Assembly: GCF_001189915.1 (NCBI RefSeq)
Contig: NZ_LFLS01000006.1
Coordinates: 124,001 to 188,000, forward strand
Direction of reading: 5' to 3'
Length of the DNA stretch: 64,000 bases
DNA from: Herbaspirillum autotrophicum
GTDB taxonomy: Bacteria; Pseudomonadota; Gammaproteobacteria; Burkholderiales; Burkholderiaceae_D
Made by a program: the position numbers and the translations under genes. Below, in pieces: positions 56,711 through 64,000 of this stretch; position 1 is the stretch's first letter, and the number at the start of each line of letters is the position of its first letter. The notes below the pieces were generated by a model. That model was not told the DNA's origin. It ran no database searches and was given only the letters and a program-made list of their open reading frames with translations.

Positions 56711-57430
56711 ATGTCAGATTTTGCATTGAATCTTATTGTGCGCGGTACCCTCTACACGCTGCTGTTTTTTTCGCTGGTGACGTGGGTGCTGATCCTGGCC
56801 AAAGGCGTTCAGCACTGGCGCGTGGCGCGGCAAGACCGGCGTTTCGCCCGGCAATTCTGGAGTGCTGCCAATCTTGAAGCCGCCGCAGCGCTGGCCGGAG
56901 ATGACAGTCCCAAAGCACGGCTGGCCAAGGCCGGCTTCGGCGCGCTGACCGACAGCGCCGATGAAGTCGCTGATCTGGAACATAGCTGGGACCGTCAGGA
57001 ATTGCTGGAGCGGCATTTGCATCAGCAGATCCAGCGCGAGCGTCACGGGCTCGAAAGCGGTTTGGCGGTGTTGGCGTCGATTGGCAGCACGGCGCCGTTT
57101 GTCGGCTTGTTCGGTACCGTGTTCGGCATCATTCATGCATTGGCCTCGATCAGCAAAAGCGCCTCGGCCAGTATCGACGTAGTGGCCGGTCCTATCGGCG
57201 AAGCATTGATTGCCACCGGTATCGGGATTGCCGTGGCGGTGCCGGCGGTATTGGCCTACAACTTTTTCTTGCGGCGTCTGAAAGTGTTGAGCGCCGATTT
57301 CGACAGCTACGCCACCGATATCGTGAACTTGTCGCAAAAGCGTGGTTTCCGTCTTCAGCAAGGCAGCGCGCGCGTTACCGCCATCAAGGACGTGAAACAA
57401 GTGGCTGCCAAGCGTGAGGTATTTGCATAA
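56711..57430 (+). CDS. exbB: ExbB/TolQ/MotA-family proton channel protein
   Basis: 239 residues with three transmembrane helices: one near residues 15-30 and two in the second half (LASIGSTAPFVGLFGTVFGI and LIATGIGIAVAVPAVLAYN). These match ExbB. With ExbD it uses the proton gradient to energise TonB. GAAGGA ribosome site; its stop shares a base with the exbD ATG. Confidence 0.93.
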   Translation: MSDFALNLIVRGTLYTLLFFSLVTWVLILAKGVQHWRVARQDRRFARQFWSAANLEAAAALAGDDSPKARLAKAGFGALTDSADEVADLEHSWDRQELLERHLHQQIQRERHGLESGLAVLASIGSTAPFVGLFGTVFGIIHALASISKSASASIDVVAGPIGEALIATGIGIAVAVPAVLAYNFFLRRLKVLSADFDSYATDIVNLSQKRGFRLQQGSARVTAIKDVKQVAAKREVFA

Positions 57431-57840
57431 TGGCTTTTTCATCAAACAGCGATGGCGACAGCGTTCTCAGTGAAATCAACATCACGCCGCTGGTAGACGT
57501 GATGCTGGTATTGCTGGTGGCCTTCATCATCACCGCGCCGCTGCTCAATAATGCGGTGCACATCAACTTGCCGAAAACTGCGACCACCGCGCCGCCGACG
57601 CAAACCAAGGCGGTCACCGTCAGTGTCGATGCGCAACGCAAACTGTTCATCGACAAACAGGAAATTGCACAGGAAGCGCTGGAGCCGGAACTGCGCAAGC
57701 TGGTGGCGGCCGACCACGATCTGAGTCTCAGCCTGCAAGCCGACGACGCCGTACCGTACGGTGCTGTCGCCAAGGTAATGGCGGTGATCGAACGTGCCGG
57801 TGTCAGCAAGCTGGCGGTGCTGACCACGCCCGGCGGTTGA
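57430..57840 (+). CDS. exbD: ExbD/TolR-family protein
   Basis: 136 residues with one transmembrane helix near the N-terminus and the conserved Asp in ITPLVDVMLVLLVAF. The periplasmic domain is compact. It forms the TonB motor with ExbB. The start overlaps the exbB stop (TAATG). Confidence 0.93.
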   Translation: MAFSSNSDGDSVLSEINITPLVDVMLVLLVAFIITAPLLNNAVHINLPKTATTAPPTQTKAVTVSVDAQRKLFIDKQEIAQEALEPELRKLVAADHDLSLSLQADDAVPYGAVAKVMAVIERAGVSKLAVLTTPGG

Positions 57841-57846
57841 GCATCG

Positions 57847-57909
57847 CGCCGGCCGGCTTATTTGGTTTTGCCATATGAATATGAAAAACCATTGGTTCTC
57901 CGGCCGGCG
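57847..57909. promoter_or_regulatory. Nested inverted repeats between exbD and the sigma-54 activator
   Basis: The outer arms CGCCGGCCGG (57847-57856) and CCGGCCGGCG (57900-57909) are perfect 10-base complements. Inside, TGGTTTT (57863-57869) pairs with AAAACCA (57885-57891), and the centre is the palindrome CATATGAATATG (57872-57883). It could terminate the exbD transcript, or be an operator for the activator gene. A 10-base match to the core (ATATTCATAT) recurs at 61204-61213 before the receptor promoter. Confidence 0.45.
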
Positions 57910-57954
57910 TCAACGTGTTAACTTGATACCGTACGCAAGACCAGATGAAAGTTA

Positions 57955-59067
57955 ATGATGGAGGTATTAAGTCTCCCCAATCCCGCCGCGCATGCCATAT
58001 CGATTCGCGCCAAGGCGCTCGCCTTCGAGGACCCGAATTCGAAAATTCTGCTGGAACGCATCCGGCTGGTCGCACCCAGTGACGCCAGCGTACTGGTGAC
58101 CGGCGAAAGCGGCACCGGCAAAGAATTGATCGCGCGCCTGGTGCATACCTTGAGCGAACGTGTCGACCGTCCCTTCATCGCCGTCAATTGCGGTGCCTTT
58201 TCCGAAACGCTGATCGAGAGTGAATTGTTCGGGCATGAGCGCGGCGCGTTTACCGGCGCGCTCGATAGTCGTCCCGGCTGGTTTGAAGCGGCCAATGGCG
58301 GCACCTTGTTTCTGGACGAAGTGGGTGACCTGCCGTTGTCGGCGCAGGTCAAATTGTTGCGGGTATTGCAGGAGCGGGAAGTAGTGCGGGTCGGGTCGCG
58401 CAAGGCGATCAAGATTGATGTGCGGCTGGTGGCGGCAACCAATGTCAAACTGGAAGCGGCAGTGCGCGCCGGCAATTTCCGCGAAGATTTGTATTACCGT
58501 CTCAATGTCGCCAAACTGGCATTATTGCCGCTGCGTCAGCGGCCCGACGATATTCTGCCGCTGACCAAGCATTTCATCGATATCTATACCAAGCGGCTGC
58601 GCATTTCGACACCGACCATTGCCGATGCTGCGTTGCGCCGGCTGCAACAGTATTCATGGCCGGGCAATATCCGCGAGCTGGAAAATGTGATTCATCACAC
58701 CTTGCTGATCAGTCGCGGGCAGCAGATTGAAGCCAGTGATTTTCAGTTTTCGTCGCTGGGTGTATTGTCATCACTCAATGAAGGCGACGTTGCGGCGGCG
58801 GACGGCCTGCATGCGCCGGCCGAGCAGCGCACGGCGGACAGCGCATCGCCATTGCAAGCGCTCAAGAAAGCATTGACCCGTCTGTATGATGAAAATCCTC
58901 CCGATCTCTGGCAAGACATCGAAGCTGCGGTGTTTTCAACGGCCTACGATTACTGCGACAGAAATCAATTGCAGACCTCGCGTCTGTTGAACCTGAGCCG
59001 CAATATTGTCCGCGCGCGACTGGCGCAACTGGGCATTCTCAAGTTGCAGGCTGCCGATTCGATCTGA
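57955..59067 (+). CDS. SfnR-like sigma-54-dependent activator without a sensor domain
   Basis: 370 residues. The AAA+ domain starts almost at once: Walker A GESGTGKE near residue 54, the sigma-54 contact loop GAFTGA, Walker [12 protein letters not shown] and the arginine-finger region. A C-terminal Fis-type helix-turn-helix follows ([20 protein letters not shown]). There is no regulatory N-terminal domain, as in SfnR of Pseudomonas, whose level rather than phosphorylation controls activity. Its own promoter is not of sigma-54 type by eye. It is the likely activator of the four -24/-12 promoters in this region. ATG 57955 and 57958 are both possible. Confidence 0.88.
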   Translation: MMEVLSLPNPAAHAISIRAKALAFEDPNSKILLERIRLVAPSDASVLVTGESGTGKELIARLVHTLSERVDRPFIAVNCGAFSETLIESELFGHERGAFTGALDSRPGWFEAANGGTLFLDEVGDLPLSAQVKLLRVLQEREVVRVGSRKAIKIDVRLVAATNVKLEAAVRAGNFREDLYYRLNVAKLALLPLRQRPDDILPLTKHFIDIYTKRLRISTPTIADAALRRLQQYSWPGNIRELENVIHHTLLISRGQQIEASDFQFSSLGVLSSLNEGDVAAADGLHAPAEQRTADSASPLQALKKALTRLYDENPPDLWQDIEAAVFSTAYDYCDRNQLQTSRLLNLSRNIVRARLAQLGILKLQAADSI

Positions 59068-59260
59068 CGCATCGTTTATCCACATTCATTTTCCATTGTT
59101 GACATGCTGCTGATGGCGCAACACGGCTGCTGCTATATCAGCAGTCCGGCTGTTGTCTGCGGCAATGGCCGTCGCCGCATGCGTATTTTCGTTGCTCGCC
59201 AGGCCGCCATCAGCAAGGCGGTCCGGACCATGGCGGCGAGCGGACGGCGAGCGCGGCGGA

Positions 59261-59276
59261 TGGCATGCATCCTGCA
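59261..59276 (+). promoter_or_regulatory. Sigma-54 promoter for the ABC transporter gene
   Basis: TGGCATGCATCCTGCA matches the -24/-12 consensus. It is nearly identical to the receptor promoter at 61257 (only two differences in 16 bases). The transcript would begin about 50 bases before the ATG. Confidence 0.65.
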
Positions 59277-59335
59277 TTAGCGTCTGTCTGATTCAATTAC
59301 AACGCCGCGCAGCCGGCGTATCAAGCAGAAAAACA

Positions 59336-61102
59336 ATGAGAAATATCTGGCGAGTCATTCGTTTCATTCCCGAATATCGCGGGCGCATTCTGGGTGTGTT
59401 TGTGGTGGGAACGGTATTGGGTGCGGTGAGTACTGCCACGCCGTTTTTGTATAAGCACATCGTCGATGTCATCGCCGCTCTGTTGTCCGGCCAGGTATCG
59501 GCGCAGCAAGCCAGTGCCAGCGTCGCAGTATTGCTATCGCTGTTTTTCGGGTTGCGGGTGCTGATGGTGTTGTTCAGCGCCTTGCAAGACAAACAGTCGG
59601 ATGACTTGTGGCTGGATACCGTCAGTACCTTTCGTCAGCGGGTATTCGACAATATGACGCGTATGTCGATTGACTACTTTGAAAAGAAGCGCGTCGGTGA
59701 AATCATGGATCGCTTCGGCCACATCACGACCATCACCATGTGGCTGTTTTCGTTGACCGAAGGAACGCTGGCCAACATTCTGCAATTGTTTTTCATCGTC
59801 GCCATGCTGTTATGGAAAGCACCTGTGATCGGCTTGATCATGGTGGCCGTGGTGGCCCTGAATCTGTTGCTGTCGTATCGCACCGTGCATGCCACGCAAC
59901 CTTACCGGCGCGGCTGGCAACGACTGGCAGGGCGGATGTCGGGCTTGCTGGCGGAAATGATTTCCAACGTCGCCACGGTACGCAGCTTCGGTGGCGAGCC
60001 GGCCGTCAAGCAACGTTACGATGATACTCAGGCCGAGTGGAAGCTGACGCGCGATGCCTTGCACAAGCTCGAATGGCGTGCCAGCCTGTGGCTCAACCTG
60101 GCCAATGCCGCCGGCTTGTGCCTGACCGTCGGGCTGGCGGCGCATGGCGCATTGAACGGCCGCTTCAGTCCCGGCGATGTGCTGTTCGTACTGACGTTGG
60201 CACAGAATCTGATCAATACGATTGCGCCGATTTCGCGCCAGCTGAATCAAATGGGCGATATCGAAAGCAATGCGGAACGCCTGGCCGAATTGCTGGATGC
60301 ACCGGCGCAATTGGCGGATCGCCCCGACGCTATACCGTTGCAAGGTATCGACACGATCGTGTTCGATCATGTCAGCTTTTGTTACCCGGGCCAGTCGCAA
60401 CCGACCTTGCATGACATTTCATTTTCGTTGTGCGCCGGTCAGGCACTGGCACTGGTGGGACCGAGCGGTGGCGGCAAGACCACCATTGTCAAACTGCTGA
60501 TGGGATTTTATGCGCCGGGCAGCGGCACCATTCTGATCAATGGCCGGGATTTGCTGGATTACCAGCAAGCCTCGGTGCGCGCCTTGATGGGGGTGGTATT
60601 GCAAGATGTCGCCTTGTTCAACGACAGCATCGCCGAAAACATTGCGTTTGCCAAAGTCGGGGTCGATCTGGCGCAGATTCAGGCGGCATCGGCACTGGCG
60701 TATGCCGATGAATTCATCAGCCGGTTACCGCAAGCCTACAACACGATGGTCGGCGAACGCGGCGTCAAATTGTCCGGCGGGGAAAAGCAACGGATTGCGA
60801 TTGCCCGCGCGATTCTCAAAAATCCGCAACTGATCATCCTCGACGAAGCTACCAGTGCGCTTGATTCCGCATCGGAACATCTGGTTCAGCAAGGACTGGA
60901 AACACTGGTCAGCGGGCGCAGCTCGATCATCATCGCGCATCGCCTCAGTACCATCAGAAGTGCTGATCTGATTCTGGTGATGCAGGACGGCTGCATTGTC
61001 GAACGCGGTATTCACGCCGAACTGGAACGGCTGCATGGCGGCTTGTATGCACGTCTGTATGCATTGCAAGGCGGGGCGCCGGTAACGGAGCTGGCGGCTT
61101 AG
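59336..61102 (+). CDS. ABC exporter-type half-transporter (permease fused to ATPase)
   Basis: 588 residues. Six N-terminal helices (about 15-310) form the type IV exporter membrane domain. The ATPase has Walker A GPSGGGKTT, signature LSGGEKQR and Walker B LIILDEATSALD. Family members include MsbA and lipid or peptide exporters. A role in uptake would be unusual; it may export a binding molecule or a metabolite. The start ATG 59336 is chosen to begin at the first basic-hydrophobic segment, downstream of the promoter; a longer frame from 59153 would cover the promoter. Confidence 0.9.
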   Translation: MRNIWRVIRFIPEYRGRILGVFVVGTVLGAVSTATPFLYKHIVDVIAALLSGQVSAQQASASVAVLLSLFFGLRVLMVLFSALQDKQSDDLWLDTVSTFRQRVFDNMTRMSIDYFEKKRVGEIMDRFGHITTITMWLFSLTEGTLANILQLFFIVAMLLWKAPVIGLIMVAVVALNLLLSYRTVHATQPYRRGWQRLAGRMSGLLAEMISNVATVRSFGGEPAVKQRYDDTQAEWKLTRDALHKLEWRASLWLNLANAAGLCLTVGLAAHGALNGRFSPGDVLFVLTLAQNLINTIAPISRQLNQMGDIESNAERLAELLDAPAQLADRPDAIPLQGIDTIVFDHVSFCYPGQSQPTLHDISFSLCAGQALALVGPSGGGKTTIVKLLMGFYAPGSGTILINGRDLLDYQQASVRALMGVVLQDVALFNDSIAENIAFAKVGVDLAQIQAASALAYADEFISRLPQAYNTMVGERGVKLSGGEKQRIAIARAILKNPQLIILDEATSALDSASEHLVQQGLETLVSGRSSIIIAHRLSTIRSADLILVMQDGCIVERGIHAELERLHGGLYARLYALQGGAPVTELAA

Positions 61103-61105
61103 GGC

Positions 61106-61121
61106 TGCTGCAGATGCAGCA
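61106..61121 (+). terminator. Stem-loop after the ABC transporter gene
   Basis: TGCTG-CAGATG-CAGCA forms a short hairpin four bases after the stop, without a U-run. A weak terminator or part of a larger structure is possible. Confidence 0.3.
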
Positions 61122-61403
61122 CTGCTGATCGGTTGTTGCCACACCATCAGGCCCGCCGCAGTGCTGCCATGCCGGCACTGTGTCGCAGAGACTGAAATTA
61201 AAAATATTCATATAAAAATCAACGACTTGGAAAGAATCGTGGGGAGATATTTCATGTGGCACGCATCCTGCTATTGAGCATGTCTGGAACGTGAATGGCA
61301 TGCATTGGCGACGACGATGACATGGCTGATCACAGCGCGGGCAACAACAATATTTTTTCTGATTAACGATGAAACTGACACAGTTTCTTTCCGGGGAGTA
61401 GTG
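61122..61403 (+). promoter_or_regulatory. Regulatory region and sigma-54 promoter of the TonB receptor
   Basis: This gap holds TGGCACGCATCCTGCT (61257-61272), the best sigma-54 match in the window (TGGCACG-N4-YTGCT). Upstream at 61204-61213 is ATATTCATAT, shared with the palindrome at 57872-57883 and a candidate activator site. The leader between the promoter and the receptor ATG is about 120 bases and AT-rich. No coding frame fits before 61404. Confidence 0.7.
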
Positions 61404-63662
61404 ATGAATTCAAGGTGGTCTGGCAAGCGTGCAACAGAGAACAACCCATGGCATCTGCAACGTCGTCTGATGGCGGTAGCCATCTCTGCAGTATTGAGCG
61501 GCGGCGCGTGGGCGGCGGACGCCGTTGATGCGCCTGCGAAGCCGGCGGCGACTGGCGACAAGAGTGGCATCGTGTTGCAAAAAGTGGTGGTGACGGCCGA
61601 GCGTCGCGAAGATGACGTGCAGAGTATCGCTTCGGCGGTGACGGTAATCGGCGGCGATACGATTGAAAGCAGTGAAGTCCGCAATGCCGGTGACATCATT
61701 CGTTTCGTGCCCAACATGACGGCCGATACTACCGACGGCCATGGCCGGCCGAAATTTTATATCCGCGGCATTGGCTTGTCCGATGCTTCGGTATGGAATA
61801 CCAATCCGATTGGCACCTATCTGGATGATGTCTATATCTGGAATGCGTCGACCGTCGGTTTCCCCTTGTTTGATCTGGAACGGGTAGAGGTATTGCGCGG
61901 ACCGCAAGGCACCTTGTGGGGCAAGAACACCACCGGTGGCGCCATCAATTTCATTTCGCGCAAGCCGACCTTCGATACCGATGGCTATGCCAAGCTGAGC
62001 TACGGCAATTATCACAACTCGGTGTTTGAAGGTGCCGTGGGCGGTGCGATCAAAGATGACGTGCTGGCGGCGCGGGTATCGATTCACCGTGAAGATTCGG
62101 ATCGCTATGCGCAAAACAGTTTTGTCCCCGGCACTGAGCGTTGGAGCGATCTCGGTGTACGTACACAATTCCTGGCGAAATTCTCCAGCACCTTTGAAGC
62201 ACTGTTGAATATCCACTATCGCGACTTCAACGGCCCGGTCTTGCAAAGTGGCACCACTGCGGTGCCGACGCAAACGCGTTTCGATGTGCCGTCGCTGGTC
62301 GAGCCGACCGACAATCTGAAGCAAAAGGGCAGTTCACTGACGCTCAACAAGAAGCTCGACGGCGGCCTGACGCTGACCTCGATTACCGGCTATGAAACCT
62401 TCGACCGGCTGCAAACCAGTGCCGATTCGGTGACTTACGAATCAAGCCGCAGCCGCACCGATTTCACCGTCAATCAGTTCAGCCAGGAATTCCGGCTGGC
62501 ATCGTCCAAGGCCGATCGTCTGTCGTGGATTGCCGGCGCCTATTTCTTTGATGGCAAGCTTGATTTCAGTTCGCAGACTGGCGTATTGCCGGGATCGAAG
62601 AATGCTGCCGGCGGCAACAAGGCGACCAGTTTCAATACCACCGATTATTCGCTGAAATCGAAAAGTTATGCGCTGTTCGGCAATCTGGATTACAAGTTCA
62701 CGGAAAAATTCGATGTTGCGGTCGGCTTGCGCCAGACCTGGGAAACCAAGGATATCGATTATCTCTACCGCACGGCACCGAATGGCACTACCTACAACAA
62801 TGTCGCGCAATGGTGGTTGCCAGGCAGTCTGAATGCGAATCTCACGACGGCGGCGCGGCAGAACGATTCCAAAACCTGGTCGGCGTTTACCTACGACATC
62901 ACGCCGACCTATCAATTTACCGATAACCTGCGCGCCTATTTCCGCCATGCCAAGGGGTTCAATGGCGGCAGCTTCAATGCTGGTGCCTCCGCCCAGAGTC
63001 AGGTGACGACGATTCAGCCGGAATTTCTGAAATCGTATGAACTGGGTGTCAAGAGCGAGTGGTGGGATAACCGCTTGCAAGTCAATGCGGCTGCCTTCTA
63101 TTACGACTATACGGATATTCAGCAAAAGGGCACCACGCTCAATCCGCTCAATCCGAGTCAGCAAATCCTGACCTTCATCAATGCCAAGAGCGGCAAAGTG
63201 CGCGGGCTGGATCTGGAAGTCGCGGTGGTACCGGTCAAGGATTTGCGGGTGGCGGTCAATATCGGTCTGAACAATACCGAGTTTGAAGATTTCCAGGATA
63301 CGCCGACGCATAACGCTGCCGGCAACTGGTTCAACCGCGTGCCGCGCATCATCAGCAATGTGCAGGTGGATTACAAATATCCGTTGCCGACCGGCGCCGC
63401 GCTGTTGTTCAACACCGATTGGGCTTACCGCAGCAAGGCGTACTTCAATGCAGTCGATCAGACCAGCGGCTTCCTGACCGAAAACGCTTACTGGCTGGGC
63501 AATGTGTCGGCCGGCTATATCTCGCCGGACAAGAAGTACGAAGTGCGCGGCTATGTATTGAACGTGACGGACAAGATCTATCGCAATACCGCGCTGATCA
63601 CGGGTCTGTATTCCTACGGCGCACCACGCACGTTCGGCGTGTCGGCTACGTATCGCTTCTGA
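61404..63662 (+). CDS. TonB-dependent outer-membrane receptor
   Basis: 752 residues. Signal peptide (cleavage near GGAWAADA), TonB box-like VLQKVVVTAER, plug domain (SVWNTNPIGTYLDDVYI, RVEVLRGPQGTLWGKNTTGGAIN) and a C-terminal beta barrel that ends in YRF, the outer-membrane sorting aromatic. It takes up a scarce large or poorly diffusing ligand. The ligand is not known; the neighbours suggest an organosulfur compound rather than iron or B12. ATG 61404 follows GGGGAG. Confidence 0.93.
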   Translation: MNSRWSGKRATENNPWHLQRRLMAVAISAVLSGGAWAADAVDAPAKPAATGDKSGIVLQKVVVTAERREDDVQSIASAVTVIGGDTIESSEVRNAGDIIRFVPNMTADTTDGHGRPKFYIRGIGLSDASVWNTNPIGTYLDDVYIWNASTVGFPLFDLERVEVLRGPQGTLWGKNTTGGAINFISRKPTFDTDGYAKLSYGNYHNSVFEGAVGGAIKDDVLAARVSIHREDSDRYAQNSFVPGTERWSDLGVRTQFLAKFSSTFEALLNIHYRDFNGPVLQSGTTAVPTQTRFDVPSLVEPTDNLKQKGSSLTLNKKLDGGLTLTSITGYETFDRLQTSADSVTYESSRSRTDFTVNQFSQEFRLASSKADRLSWIAGAYFFDGKLDFSSQTGVLPGSKNAAGGNKATSFNTTDYSLKSKSYALFGNLDYKFTEKFDVAVGLRQTWETKDIDYLYRTAPNGTTYNNVAQWWLPGSLNANLTTAARQNDSKTWSAFTYDITPTYQFTDNLRAYFRHAKGFNGGSFNAGASAQSQVTTIQPEFLKSYELGVKSEWWDNRLQVNAAAFYYDYTDIQQKGTTLNPLNPSQQILTFINAKSGKVRGLDLEVAVVPVKDLRVAVNIGLNNTEFEDFQDTPTHNAAGNWFNRVPRIISNVQVDYKYPLPTGAALLFNTDWAYRSKAYFNAVDQTSGFLTENAYWLGNVSAGYISPDKKYEVRGYVLNVTDKIYRNTALITGLYSYGAPRTFGVSATYRF

Positions 63663-63680
63663 GTGGTCCTTTGAAAACGG

Positions 63681-63709
63681 GCAGCGACTGGCAGATGGCT
63701 GGTCGCTGC
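63681..63709 (+). terminator. Stem-loop between receptor and next gene
   Basis: GCAGCGAC (63681-63688) pairs perfectly with GTCGCTGC (63702-63709) across a 13-base loop. No U-run follows. It could attenuate the transcript after the abundant receptor or stabilise its message. Confidence 0.45.
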
Positions 63710-63761
63710 AATCTGAAACATCCTGTTCTTCTGTCATCCATGCCAACAAGGTTAATCCATC

Positions 63762-64000
63762 ATGACTGAACCCGCCGTCACGGCAACTTCTCTGTTTTCC
63801 CGGCGCTGGCTGCTTGTCGCCGGTTTGCTGTCACTGCTCGGTGCAGCGGCGTTATGGGTCGGATTGCCGCGCGCGGCCAGTCTCAACGCCAGCACGCAAC
63901 TGGTCGATTTCCGTATTGCAGCGGCATCGCTTGGCAATCCGGAACAGGTCAGCAAGGAATTGAAAACGACCGGTCCGCTCGGCTATGCCATTCATCTCGG
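63762..64000 (+). CDS. Partial gene, probable membrane-anchored or exported protein
   Basis: The frame is open to the right edge and covers the first 79 residues. A short N-terminus, Arg-Arg and a hydrophobic run (WLLVAGLLSLLGAAALWVG) form a signal peptide or anchor, followed by QLVDFRIAAASLGNPEQVS. The start of a periplasmic solute-binding protein is plausible, which would fit the receptor upstream. Not enough is visible to be sure. Confidence 0.6.
   Translation, partial: MTEPAVTATSLFSRRWLLVAGLLSLLGAAALWVGLPRAASLNASTQLVDFRIAAASLGNPEQVSKELKTTGPLGYAIHL

Noticed and set aside
63690-63720. Possible fifth sigma-54 promoter before the last partial gene
   Set aside because: TGGCTGGTCGCTGCA is one base short between the -24 and -12 elements and lies in a stem-loop; the gene is more likely read from the receptor promoter.

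Overview
The window is chromosomal DNA of a high-GC betaproteobacterium. Gene style, codon use and gene set fit Burkholderiales, most likely Oxalobacteraceae (inference; no rRNA gene is present to confirm it). I see no tRNA, rRNA, CRISPR array, insertion sequence or prophage.

Layout. (1) 1-5.5 kb: a hybrid histidine kinase with two receiver domains, a cation/proton antiporter and several small disordered or proline-rich proteins, one with a probable frameshift. (2) 5.6-9.5 kb: a three-subunit membrane sugar/alcohol dehydrogenase: Tat-exported small subunit, FAD subunit with a 3Fe-4S cysteine motif, and triheme cytochrome c. (3) 9.7-33 kb: a cobalamin riboswitch followed by one very long, mostly translationally coupled cobalt-uptake and B12-synthesis operon: cbtB, cbtA, a 2Fe-2S ferredoxin, cobN, a fused ChlI/ChlD chelatase, cbiE, cbiX-cbiC fusion, cbiD, cobI, cobM, cbiG, cobJ-cobK fusion, cobW, cobO, cobB/cbiA, bluB, cobU, cbiB, cobD-type decarboxylase, cobQ. 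cbiT, cobS and cobT are not in the window. (4) 33-36 kb: an alpha/beta hydrolase and four small uncharacterised genes. (5) 36.2-48.3 kb: a CS1/cable-type (alternate chaperone-usher) fimbrial operon with two tip-protein paralogues, followed by a split phosphorelay (receiver-Hpt protein, NarL-type regulator, BvgS-like kinase without receiver or Hpt) and a CSS-EAL c-di-GMP phosphodiesterase. (6) 48.3-54.4 kb: FtsK, a Bcr/CflA efflux pump and a 7TM diguanylate cyclase. (7) 54.4-64 kb: a DszB-like/solute-binding protein, TonB-ExbB-ExbD, an SfnR-like sigma-54 activator, an ABC exporter-type half-transporter, a TonB-dependent receptor, and the start of a further gene.

How the parts work together. 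Region 3 should import cobalt and make the corrin ring when the riboswitch senses low B12; several of its proteins carry histidine-rich metal-binding stretches. Region 5 resembles the Roc/Bvg logic in which a periplasmic-sensor kinase, a separate phosphotransfer module and an EAL protein control fimbriae. Region 7 looks like a self-contained sigma-54 regulon: four -24/-12 promoter sequences lie in front of its transcription units and the activator is encoded inside it. The DszB-like protein and SfnR-like regulator suggest scavenging of organic sulfur compounds through an energised outer-membrane receptor. Regions 5 and 7 are the most promising for undescribed biology.
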